Source: CAZDHT01 sp964505325 (GTDB taxonomy: Bacteria > Planctomycetota > PUPC01). From it: a stretch of 8,660 nucleotides of DNA. Shown here in pieces: positions 1 to 5,637 of the stretch. A program made the translations under genes and the position numbers. How positions within the stretch are numbered: the stretch's first letter is position 1; every line of letters starts with the position of its first letter. The stretch is from NCBI GenBank assembly GCA_964505325.1, contig CAZDHT010000238.1:1-8660 (forward strand), in the 5' to 3' direction. A model generated the notes under the pieces. That model made no database searches, was not told the origin of the DNA, and saw nothing but the letters and a program-made list of their open reading frames with translations.

Positions 1-265
1 TGAGCTTCGCCCCTTTGAGCTTCGGCCATCTGAACTTCAGCTTGTTCTTGTAGAGCTTCACCGTTTCGTCGAGCTGAAAATCCGCGATGACGTCAAACGT
101 TCCGCCCGGGAGAACGAGCCCGCCGGAAACGGATATCGTCGGCTTCGGTTCCGTCGGCTCCGGCGGCAGGATGTCCGTCAACGGCTCTGCGGACATGCAG
201 TAGCCGCCGGCAACCAGAAGGACGAGCAGAGGGACCCAGGCCTTTGGCGCTTGGGGTCGGAACAT
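1..265 (-). CDS. DsbD-like thiol:disulfide interchange protein, N-terminal part (partial)
   Basis: Only the first 88 codons are present; the gene continues past the left edge. It starts at ATG (265-263), with AGGAG nine bases upstream. The first ~27 residues form a Sec signal peptide: basic start, then a hydrophobic core (VPLLVLLVAG), with likely cleavage after Ser-Ala near residue 27. A Pro-rich linker follows (LPPEPTEPKPT). Next comes a beta-type stretch, GTFDVIADFQLDETVKLYKN, followed by a Lys-rich strand ending in FRWPKLKG. This resembles the start of the periplasmic DsbD alpha domain, where a substrate-like protein strand leads into a 'LYxxKLxF' motif. That domain passes electrons from the inner-membrane DsbD core to periplasmic thiol partners. 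The catalytic cysteines would lie outside the window, so the assignment rests on this short match alone. A different secreted protein is possible. Confidence 0.45.
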   Translation of the reverse strand, partial: MFRPQAPKAWVPLLVLLVAGGYCMSAEPLTDILPPEPTEPKPTISVSGGLVLPGGTFDVIADFQLDETVKLYKNKLKFRWPKLKGAKL

Positions 266-320
266 GGCTACCGTCTCCTACATCGGCCGATGAAATGCAC
301 GTGGTCTCCCGCCCGAGTTA

Positions 321-350
321 ATTATACACAATTTCGTGAGGACTATCGAA
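321..350 (-). promoter_or_regulatory. Candidate sigma70-type promoter for the DsbD-like gene
   Basis: On the minus strand a perfect TATAAT (326-321) lies just after the stop codon of the upstream gene. A weak -35 (TTCGAT, 350-345) sits 18 bases upstream and overlaps that gene's last codons. Transcription would start near 314, giving a leader of about 49 bases. The local AT-richness in GC-rich DNA supports the -10; the -35 matches consensus poorly. Confidence 0.35.
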
Positions 351-2733
351 CGGAGGGCGCCTTCTTCGGCTTGGACCCCACGGCCTCACGCCGCTTCACG
401 CGGCCCTTGCGGTCATCCTTGCCGTCGTATTCGTAGTGCAGGATTTCGTTGCCCGGGACCTGCTTCATCGGCGTCCAGTTCCAGCTCCGCGAGCCTCGGG
501 GCGGCCGGCCCGGCTGGTACCTGACCGTCCGCGCCTTGATGCAGCGGCCTTGGGCATCCTTGTCCAGAACGAGCAGCCCGTCCGCGCTGAACTCGATGGC
601 GTGTTCGCCGTCGTAGCGCGTCCAGCCCGTGCGGTTCCCTCGGGCATCATAGTGATAGACGTCGCGCCAGGCTTTCGGGGCCGCAATCCTCGGGTCCACG
701 TGGTTTACCTTGTATGAGCCGGCGACGAGGCCCGGATACAGCAGGCCGCTGATTACTGACGCATGAAACCGCTCCAGCATGGCCTTCTGGTAGCGGGTCG
801 GGCCCTTCGTGATGGCCTGAAGCTCGACCGAGCGCTCTCCGCCGGCCTTGATGATGCCCAGCTTGATCAGCCGGGTGCGGTCGTTGTCGAAAGCCGCCTT
901 GGCTTTGGCGTTCGCCGCCTTGTACGCGGTCTCGATGGCTTCGCGGTTCTCCGCGATGAACTTCGGGTTGCCAATCCATCCGCGGAGCGCCCGCTGGACG
1001 ATGTCGTTCGCCGAAAGCTGCGGCCCAAGTCTCTTCTTAGCCAGCATGTCTCTTTCGGCGCGGCGTGCGCTGTCGCGAGCCCCGCGGGCGGTGCGTGCCT
1101 TGCCGTCCGCGGCCTTGCGCTTGTCCTTGGCGGCGGCGAGCGCTTTCTCCGCCTCGGCCAAGGCCGCCTTGGTCTGATCGGTGGGCGTCTCCTTCGCCGC
1201 CTTCTGCGCCTGGGCGCGCTCCTTGTCCGCCTGCTTCATCGCGACGTCCGCCGCCTTGAGCACGTCCGCTGCCGCCTTGTGCTTCTCCTCGGCGGCGGCC
1301 ACGGCCGCGTGGAGCTTTGCGTATTCACCCGCCGCACCGCGGAGCGCGGCGAGTTCATCAGAACTGAACTGCTTCTTCAACAGCTGAGCGGGCCGCGACT
1401 TCGTCCCGGGCTCCAAAGCCTTGAACAGCGCGGGCCAGTCGGAGACGCTGAGAACCGGCGTGCCCACGCCGTATCCGATCTCCAGGAGCCGGCCGTCTAC
1501 GTCGTAGGTCCGCGCCTCGCTGTCGATATAGAAGAAGGTAACGAAGCCGGGCGCAGAGTAGTATTTGCCGTTGTGCACGAAGACGCCGATGTCCACACGG
1601 TTGGATTCCATCGCCGAGCCTTTCGCGATGGGCCGCCGCGGATGGTAAGGGACGGCGATCTCGGCGGCCGAGCGGGCCTCGTTGGCGGGGTTGATCTTGA
1701 TCTGGGCCGCATCGCCGCGCAGCACGACCCAGTGGAACGTCAAGGGACGCTTGTTGATATCGACGCTCGCCTCGGCGCTGACGGTCATCTTGCGCCAGTA
1801 GCTCGTTCCGCGCACGATCCGGGCGATGACGGCAGGCGTGTCGGCGAGTTTCTCCGACCGGCGAGGCCCGGAGTAGTCCCTGCCGTTCACCGGCACATCT
1901 TCCTTCACCACCTTGAGCTGGAGGATCGGCGGGATGTCGTTAAGTTGGATCCCGTGGGCCATCTGCACCATCTTCAGCGCGTCCACGTTGCGGCCAACGA
2001 ACACGGTCGGGTGGGCCTTGCCGGACAGGTACTCCTTGGGATCGGCCAGATGCTTGCTCGTCGTGCGGAGAATCATCTGCACGGTCGGCATCAGCAGGCC
2101 GGCTTCGATCAGCTTCTTCTTCACCTCCGGCCGGAACGCCGCCAGGGCGAACGGGACGGCCCTCATGAAGGGCTGGTCGGAGCCCGACGAGCCCTGCGAC
2201 GCGATGAGATAGGGGGTGTTGGTCGGATAGAGGTCGCCGTAGCCGGGGGTGCCGTTGTGGCCGGGGTCGTGATCGCGGTGTTCGGGGTAGATGTACAGGT
2301 TGCTGCGCCGGTATTGCATATAGAGGAACGCGAGGCCGCGGGGATGGCTGTAGTAGGACCGGACGTTGCTGCCGTTGCGCAGCGGCGGGCCGGACGTGGA
2401 GGAGTTGCCGAACACCACGTGCGGGAGGAGGGTTCGCTGCATCGCCCAATCGGCCCGGCTCTTGAGTTGCGCGGCCGTGTACGTGACCTTCTGCAATTGG
2501 GGATAAGGAGCTATTCGCAGCCCGGAGTGCCCGCGGTCGCGGTTGTCATACCAGTCTCCGACGTTGCCCGCCGCGGTGCCCTCCTTGTGCCACTCTCGCA
2601 GCAGGTCCCCCAGCTTCCCCCTGGCAGTCGTGATGGGTTTCGGCTTCGCGTTTGCGTCGGCAGCGGCTTCGGCCGCTGCCACACCGAGCAAAATCAGGCA
2701 GGCCGATACAGCCGCCCTTCGCAACGTCCGCAA
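343..2733 (-). CDS. Large secreted protein with PKD-like beta region, long Ala/Lys coiled coil and beta-rich tail
   Basis: 796 residues. The start is TTG at 2733, chosen because GAGGAG lies six bases upstream and a signal peptide follows at once (RTLRRAAVSACLILLGVAAA, cleavage near AEA at residues 21-24). The open frame extends far upstream, but through repeat DNA, so that extension is not coding. Residues 40-200 are rich in aromatic, Gly and Asn residues (GDWYDNRDRGHS, YPEHRDHDPGHNGTPGYGDLYP), including many His/Asp that could bind metal. Residues ~315-400 look like a PKD/Ig-like beta sandwich (VSAEASVDINKRPLTFHWVV; later DIGVFVHNGKYYSAPGFVTF). Residues ~455-565 are a TolA-like Ala/Lys/Glu coiled coil. 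Residues ~690-775 contain YHYDARGNRTGWTRYDG and further strands, faintly like RHS/YD repeats. There is almost no cysteine after the signal. I recognise no enzyme motif. The type resembles large exported planctomycete proteins of unknown function; a periplasmic or surface location is inferred. Confidence 0.85.
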   Translation of the reverse strand: MRTLRRAAVSACLILLGVAAAEAAADANAKPKPITTARGKLGDLLREWHKEGTAAGNVGDWYDNRDRGHSGLRIAPYPQLQKVTYTAAQLKSRADWAMQRTLLPHVVFGNSSTSGPPLRNGSNVRSYYSHPRGLAFLYMQYRRSNLYIYPEHRDHDPGHNGTPGYGDLYPTNTPYLIASQGSSGSDQPFMRAVPFALAAFRPEVKKKLIEAGLLMPTVQMILRTTSKHLADPKEYLSGKAHPTVFVGRNVDALKMVQMAHGIQLNDIPPILQLKVVKEDVPVNGRDYSGPRRSEKLADTPAVIARIVRGTSYWRKMTVSAEASVDINKRPLTFHWVVLRGDAAQIKINPANEARSAAEIAVPYHPRRPIAKGSAMESNRVDIGVFVHNGKYYSAPGFVTFFYIDSEARTYDVDGRLLEIGYGVGTPVLSVSDWPALFKALEPGTKSRPAQLLKKQFSSDELAALRGAAGEYAKLHAAVAAAEEKHKAAADVLKAADVAMKQADKERAQAQKAAKETPTDQTKAALAEAEKALAAAKDKRKAADGKARTARGARDSARRAERDMLAKKRLGPQLSANDIVQRALRGWIGNPKFIAENREAIETAYKAANAKAKAAFDNDRTRLIKLGIIKAGGERSVELQAITKGPTRYQKAMLERFHASVISGLLYPGLVAGSYKVNHVDPRIAAPKAWRDVYHYDARGNRTGWTRYDGEHAIEFSADGLLVLDKDAQGRCIKARTVRYQPGRPPRGSRSWNWTPMKQVPGNEILHYEYDGKDDRKGRVKRREAVGSKPKKAPSVR

Positions 2734-2762
2734 GTTTGTCTCCTCGTCTTGCCCTTTTACTG

Positions 2763-2791
2763 ATGATAAAGGAAAAGGCTGCGGAATGCCA
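2763..2791 (-). promoter_or_regulatory. Weak candidate promoter for the 796-residue secreted protein
   Basis: The minus strand has TATCAT (2768-2763), one mismatch from the consensus -10. The hexamer 17 bases upstream (TGGCAT, 2791-2786) matches the -35 consensus poorly. Transcription would start near 2756, 23 bases before the TTG start. The nearest repeat element (ending at 2807) stops only about 16 bases upstream of the presumed -35. Confidence 0.2.
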
Positions 2792-2840
2792 GGATTTGGG
2801 GAAGAAGGCAGGGTCATTCGAAACTCAATTCTCGCTTGCC

Positions 2841-2874
2841 GCTGTAGGAGCGGTTTGCGAACCGCCCCTACAGC
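2841..2874. repeat. REP-like palindrome (15-bp stem, TGCG loop)
   Basis: GCTGTAGGAGCGGTT (2841-2855) pairs with AACCGCCCCTACAGC (2860-2874), with one mismatch and a four-base loop. On the minus-strand RNA the mismatch becomes a G-U pair, so that strand folds fully. Palindromes of the form 'TGTAGG.GCGGTT...AACCGCCCCTACA' occur as dispersed intergenic repeats in many bacterial genomes; this is from memory. It sits inside the 180-bp element. Confidence 0.65.
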
Positions 2875-2915
2875 CCCCGAAGCGGCGGAATCCGGGTCAT
2901 TTGCAGCCGAGGGCA

Positions 2916-2940
2916 TCCGCCTTCGCAGGGCTTCGGCGGA
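2916..2940. repeat. Short palindromic repeat TCCGCC...GGCGGA
   Basis: TCCGCC (2916-2921) and GGCGGA (2935-2940) form a six-base stem around CTTCGCAGGGCTTC-type sequence, in which an inner GC pair can also form. The pattern 'TCCGCCTTCG..GCTTCGGCGGA' resembles short dispersed palindromes common in uncultured-bacteria genomes (from memory). It also lies inside the 180-bp element. Confidence 0.4.
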
Positions 2941-2953
2941 CGGGTTGAGCTCG

Positions 2954-2995
2954 GCCGTTTCCAGAGGAGAATTGAATGACCCTGCCTGAAACGGC
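2954..2995. repeat. 8-bp inverted repeat bracketing the right end of the MITE-like element
   Basis: GCCGTTTC (2954-2961) is the exact reverse complement of GAAACGGC (2988-2995). The pair encloses the right terminal repeat of the 180-bp element. A further CTTGAAACGG at about 3006-3015 partly repeats the right arm. This may be another nested palindrome or a remnant of an insertion; I cannot tell which. Confidence 0.3.
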
Positions 2996-3062
2996 GCCGA
3001 ACAGGCTTGAAACGGAGAAGTACCTGCGGCCTGAACACAGGTTTTGACAGGACTTGGAGGCC

Positions 3063-3100
3063 CCCGCCTGCCGAAGCAGGCTAGGGCCTGCGAAGGCGGG
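3063..3100. repeat. Palindrome cluster with mutually exclusive hairpins
   Basis: GCCTGC (3066-3071), GCAGGC (3076-3081) and GCCTGC (3086-3091) follow one another with four-base gaps (CGAA, TAGG). The middle arm can pair with either neighbour but not both. An outer pair, CCCGCC (3063-3068) and GGCGGG (3095-3100), closes the whole unit. No gene overlaps it. It is most simply a dispersed intergenic repeat; a switch-like RNA is conceivable but unsupported. Confidence 0.5.
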
Positions 3101-3111
3101 ATTGACTGGAT

Positions 3112-3148
3112 GGTCGCCGCTCTGCGGCGACGGCGAAGCCGTCGGACC
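3112..3148. repeat. Overlapping perfect hairpins closed by GGTC/GACC
   Basis: GTCGCCGC (3113-3120), loop TCT, GCGGCGAC (3124-3131) form a perfect eight-base stem. CGACGGC (3128-3134), loop GAA, GCCGTCG (3138-3144) form a perfect seven-base stem that shares bases 3128-3131 with the first, so only one full stem can form at a time. GGTC (3112-3115) and GACC (3145-3148) bracket the unit. This continues the repeat block begun at 3063. Confidence 0.5.
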
Positions 3149-3175
3149 TCCTGTCCGTCCTGCTCGTCCTGTCTA
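3149..3175. repeat. 9-bp tandem repeat (TCCTGYYCG, three copies)
   Basis: Three adjacent nine-base units read TCCTGTCCG, TCCTGCTCG and TCCTGTCTA (3149-3175). Translated on the minus strand it gives a low-complexity RQDEQDGQE-type peptide, which I take as spurious. Just downstream an eight-base tandem, GCGAGTGA twice (3194-3209), extends the simple-sequence character of this gap up to the promoter at 3220-3256. Confidence 0.55.
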
Positions 3176-3219
3176 TAGGCTCTTCTCCGCGCTGCGAGTG
3201 AGCGAGTGAGGAGTCTCGG

Positions 3220-3256
3220 TTTTTTTGCCGCAATGCCCGCGGCATCGTGGTATAAT
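3220..3256 (+). promoter_or_regulatory. Extended -10 promoter with a T-tract and a dyad, for the 310-residue protein gene
   Basis: TGGTATAAT (3248-3256) is a perfect extended -10. No good -35 exists at 17 bases, and TTGCCG (3225-3230) is 20 bases away. A run of seven T (3220-3226) falls near -43 to -37 from the predicted start at ~3263, where an UP element would sit. TGCCGC (3226-3231) and GCGGCA (3239-3244) form a six-base dyad across the -35/spacer region and could be an operator. The leader would be about 44 bases. Confidence 0.55.
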
Positions 3257-3306
3257 TCGATGAGGGGAACGGGAATCCTGCTGTCGCGCGAGACGGAGGC
3301 GGTGAA

Positions 3307-4239
3307 GTGAAACGATTGCTGCTGGTGGCCGCGGTGTGCGTGCTCTTCCTCTGTTCTGCGGTGAAGGCGGACACCGTACATCTTTCGACCGGAGGCAAGG
3401 TCGTCGGCACGATCGCGCGGCTCGAACTCAAGCTCGGGCCGCTCACGAAGGTGTTTTCGCGCGAGCAGATCGGCTCGATCAAGAACGAAGACGGGAAGTG
3501 CAAGGTCGTCGGCAAGACGGACAAGACGGCGTACGTCGGGGACGTCGGGTCGGTGTCGATGCGGACGGTGGCCGGCGTTCTTACCTTCACCGGCAAATCG
3601 GTCAAGTCCGTGGAATTCAACGAGGCCACCAAGCTGAAGCCGAACGACAAGCCGCAGGTGGACGAGAAGTCGGACCCGGTCGATGATCCGCTCCTTAGGC
3701 CCGATGACAAGAAGCCCGACAAACCCCAGCTCACCGATGAGCAGAGAAAGGAACTCAAGCGGTTGGTCAAGGTGTCTGCCGAGCTTCGCGATGAGTATCT
3801 GAAGAAGGCGAAGGAGCTGGAGGCGGCGGGGTACGAGGCGGTGAGGGACAAGTATGCCGGCAGGTGGGACACGGTCTGCCAACTGGTGGAGGAGAAGCGC
3901 GAGAGATACGCCAAGTACGCCGGCAAGATTGACACGACGGGCCGTCCGAGCGTCACGACCGGCGGGCTGGGTGTGAACATGGGCCGTACCACCACGGTCA
4001 CGACGTCGGGCGCCGCCGCGGTCGCGGTGCAGGAGTTGAACGCCGCAGAGGCCAAGAAGAAGAGCCTGGCGGCGACGATCAAGGCGGCCAAGTCAGCGGT
4101 CAAGGACCGGGCGCGGCTGCGCCGCGAGGCGGTCCGGCGCTATTCCGACGCCATCTATCGCGCCCTGATCACCGGCAAGGAAATCCCCGAAGATACGATC
4201 AAGGAGGTCTACGAAAAGGCCCTGAAGCGGGGGAAGTAG
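3307..4239 (+). CDS. Secreted protein of unknown function with N-terminal beta domain and helical C-terminal half
   Basis: 310 residues, starting at GTG (3307) with GGAGG seven bases upstream. Residues 1-21 are a Sec signal peptide (MKRLLLVAAVCVLFLCSAVK, cleaved near KA-D). Residues ~22-105 look beta-rich: DTVHLSTGGKVVGTI, then LGPLTKVFSREQIGSIK, then a similar strand set (GSVSMRTVAGVLTFTGKSVK) ending SVEF. The two halves may be a duplicated small beta domain of the 'I-L-x-x-G-x-x-x-G-x-I ... I-x-x-I' kind often seen in exported planctomycete proteins. Residues ~109-140 are an acidic/Lys/Pro linker. Residues ~142-205 and ~240-305 are charged helices likely to form coiled coil, separated by a Gly/Thr-rich stretch (RPSVTTGGLGVNMGRTTTVT). 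No catalytic motif is visible. It converges with the dehydrogenase gene, with a gap of about 64 bases. A periplasmic or envelope location is inferred. Confidence 0.85.
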   Translation: MKRLLLVAAVCVLFLCSAVKADTVHLSTGGKVVGTIARLELKLGPLTKVFSREQIGSIKNEDGKCKVVGKTDKTAYVGDVGSVSMRTVAGVLTFTGKSVKSVEFNEATKLKPNDKPQVDEKSDPVDDPLLRPDDKKPDKPQLTDEQRKELKRLVKVSAELRDEYLKKAKELEAAGYEAVRDKYAGRWDTVCQLVEEKRERYAKYAGKIDTTGRPSVTTGGLGVNMGRTTTVTTSGAAAVAVQELNAAEAKKKSLAATIKAAKSAVKDRARLRREAVRRYSDAIYRALITGKEIPEDTIKEVYEKALKRGK

Positions 4240-4257
4240 CGCGCGTTTCGAGATTAC

Positions 4258-4307
4258 CTGAGCCTGGCCGGATGATGGTCTGGCTGGGCCGGTTGGTGTG
4301 GGCTCAG
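4258..4307. terminator. Possible bidirectional terminator hairpin between convergent genes
   Basis: CTGAGCC (4258-4264) is the exact reverse complement of GGCTCAG (4301-4307), with a 36-base loop that itself contains GGCC/CCGG complementarity. It lies between two convergent stop codons and overlaps the minus-strand stop (4304-4306). No U-tract follows on either strand, so an intrinsic terminator is doubtful. Confidence 0.22.
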
Positions 4308-5407
4308 AACGGAAACTCGTAGTGCTGCAGGCCGAGTTGGGCCTGCATTTCTTTTATGTTGTCCTGGAGGCGATGGTTGATCGGGATGCCCCTCTTCCTG
4401 GCCGCTTTCTCGGCCTCGTGTTCCTTCTCGCCCGCCGTCCAGATCCGCGCTTGACCCGGAACCCTTCTCGATGCTCTGAGGGTGCGGCAGATCTCGCCCG
4501 CCGTCTTCTTGAACGCGTCCAGCTCGACGAAGTGTGTGATGTCAATGGCGAGGAAGAAGTGCCCGAGGTTGTACGGCACCCGCTTCTCTCCTTGCCATCC
4601 CAGTAGCGCCTTGGTGTGACTGCCGCCCTGGAGCGCCGCCGACAGGATCTCGGCCATCGTGGCGTAGCCGTAGCCTTTGTGCCCGCCGAGGGACTCGCCG
4701 GCGCCTCCGAGGGGCAGGAGCGCGGCGGCGCCAGCTACGAGGTCCGTGAGCAGGGCACGGGTGTCGGTGTGCGGGTTGCCTTCGATGTCGATGGCCCAGC
4801 CCTTCGGCGTCGGCTTGCCCTCTCGGTCGAGCACCTCGATCTTGCCGCGCTGGGTGATTGAAGAGGCGCAGTCGATCACGAACGGGAACGCATCGTCTGT
4901 CGGGCAGCCGAACGTGATCGGGTTGGTGCCAAGCAGCGGCTCGACGCCGAACGTGGGCGCGACGCTCGGCCGCGCGTTGGTCGTCGTCATCCCGCCCATG
5001 CCGGCGCGGATCGCCATCAGCACGTAGTAGCCTGCGATGCCATAGTGCGTGGAATTCCGAACCGCGACGGACCCAAGCCCATACTCCTTGGCCTTGCCGA
5101 TGGCCATGGTCATCGAGCGGACGCCGATCACGTGGCCCATGCCGTGTCCACCGTCGACGACGGCCGTAGCGCCCTGGTCGCGGACCACCTGGAAGTCCGT
5201 CGTCGGGAACTGGATGCCGGCCCGGATCCGGTCGTAGTACATCTTCAGCCGGCCGATCCCGTGCGACTCGATGCCCCGGAGGTCCGAGGTGATGAGGACG
5301 TCCGCGCACACGTCTGCATCATCCGGCGGCACACCAAGGCCGACGAACACGTCGACCATGAAGGTACGCACGACGTCGACGGGCACGTAAGCGGTTTCGG
5401 AGCCCAC
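4304..5407 (-). CDS. LDH2-family malate/L-lactate dehydrogenase-type oxidoreductase
   Basis: 367 residues, the usual length for this family. The GTG start at 5407 is chosen for the GGAGG seven bases upstream and because the homologous region begins soon after. Family landmarks appear in order: DLRGIESHGIGRL (residues 42-54), with the conserved Arg-Gly..Ser-His-Gly; VRNSTHYGIAGYY (116-128), where the family usually has Asn-x-x-His-Phe/Tyr-Gly with a catalytic His; GTNPITFGCP (160-169); IDCASSITQRGKI (178-190); and the Gly-rich PLGGAGESLGGHKGYG (232-247). NLGHFFLAIDITHF (280-293) is also typical. Members reduce or oxidise 2-hydroxy acids with NAD(P) in the cytoplasm (malate, L-lactate, ureidoglycolate, sulfolactate, 2,3-diketogulonate). 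The substrate cannot be read from sequence. No pathway partner is nearby. It has its own promoter at 5461-5489. Confidence 0.93.
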   Translation of the reverse strand: MGSETAYVPVDVVRTFMVDVFVGLGVPPDDADVCADVLITSDLRGIESHGIGRLKMYYDRIRAGIQFPTTDFQVVRDQGATAVVDGGHGMGHVIGVRSMTMAIGKAKEYGLGSVAVRNSTHYGIAGYYVLMAIRAGMGGMTTTNARPSVAPTFGVEPLLGTNPITFGCPTDDAFPFVIDCASSITQRGKIEVLDREGKPTPKGWAIDIEGNPHTDTRALLTDLVAGAAALLPLGGAGESLGGHKGYGYATMAEILSAALQGGSHTKALLGWQGEKRVPYNLGHFFLAIDITHFVELDAFKKTAGEICRTLRASRRVPGQARIWTAGEKEHEAEKAARKRGIPINHRLQDNIKEMQAQLGLQHYEFPF

Positions 5408-5460
5408 GTTCTGTCCTCCCAGAGGGTTGGCAAGACAAAGGATTGGATCTGGGCGGGCAC

Positions 5461-5489
5461 AGTATATCGGTGCTTGCCCCGAGCCGCAA
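5461..5489 (-). promoter_or_regulatory. Sigma70-type promoter for the LDH2-family gene
   Basis: The minus strand has TTGCGG (5489-5484), a 17-base spacer, then TATACT (5466-5461), five of six bases matching the -10 consensus. Transcription would start near 5454, leaving a leader of about 47 bases before the GTG at 5407. It lies between the gene and the inverted repeat at 5536-5624, so that repeat is outside the transcript. Confidence 0.55.
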
Positions 5490-5535
5490 CGGTAAACGGG
5501 GAAGTGTGCCTGGAACGGGGGGCAACGGCGCGGAA

Positions 5536-5624
5536 AACGGGGACAGATAACTTTCTTTCGCCGAGGGGGCAAGAGGGATCGCCACCGGCGCTCCACCCGG
5601 CGAAAAAAGTTATCTGTCCCCGTT
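5536..5624. repeat. Near-perfect 27/28-nt inverted repeat (miniature element or terminator)
   Basis: The left arm (5536-5563) starts AACGGGGACAGATAACTTTC. The right arm (5598-5624), read on the minus strand, starts AACGGGGACAGATAACTTTT. The arms are identical apart from one run-length change (CTTTCTTTCG against CTTTTTTCG), and 34 bases separate them. The element begins 13 bases after the stop of the CsgG-like gene. In that transcript the stem would end in CCCCGUUUU, so it could also terminate transcription. 'CGGGGACAGA' ends resemble dispersed palindromes I associate with REP-type transposases, from memory; no transposase is present here. Confidence 0.65.
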
Positions 5625-5637
5625 CTTCCGCTGGCAG

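Larger units (their letters stand above)
2807..2986. repeat. 180-bp MITE-like element with terminal inverted repeats
   Basis: The left end (2807-2833) reads GGCAGGGTCATT, then 7 extra bases, then CAATTCTC. The right end (2967-2986), read on the minus strand, is GGCAGGGTCATTCAATTCTC, matching all 20 bases apart from that 7-base insertion. Between the ends lie two more hairpins (2841-2874, 2916-2940) and no coding frame that looks real. Size, inverted ends and lack of a gene fit a miniature non-autonomous element. I find no convincing target-site duplication, and no transposase is in the window. It could instead be a composite of separate palindromic repeats. Confidence 0.5.

Noticed and set aside
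763..2763. A 666-codon open frame on the plus strand opposite the large secreted protein
   Set aside because: It is antisense to a well-supported gene and is rich in Arg, Gly, Leu and His, as GC-rich shadow frames are. It has no signal, motif or good ribosome site.
2807..3175. CRISPR array
   Set aside because: The repeats here are palindromes of differing sequence and short tandems. There is no regular direct repeat with unique spacers of constant length, and no cas gene.
3260..3310. A 16-codon leader frame whose TGA overlaps the GTG start at 3307
   Set aside because: The overlap looks like translational coupling, but the predicted transcription start (~3263) falls after its ATG, and no ribosome site precedes it.
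2734..3882. In-frame upstream extension of the 796-residue gene by some 380 codons
   Set aside because: It crosses palindromic repeats and tandem nonamers and the 5' half of an opposing gene. A ribosome site and a signal peptide mark TTG at 2733 as the true start.
3081..4103. A 340-codon minus-strand frame opposite the 310-residue gene
   Set aside because: Its Ser/Thr/Pro-rich composition is what the antisense of a Lys/Glu/Asp-rich protein gives, and it begins inside that gene with no ribosome site.
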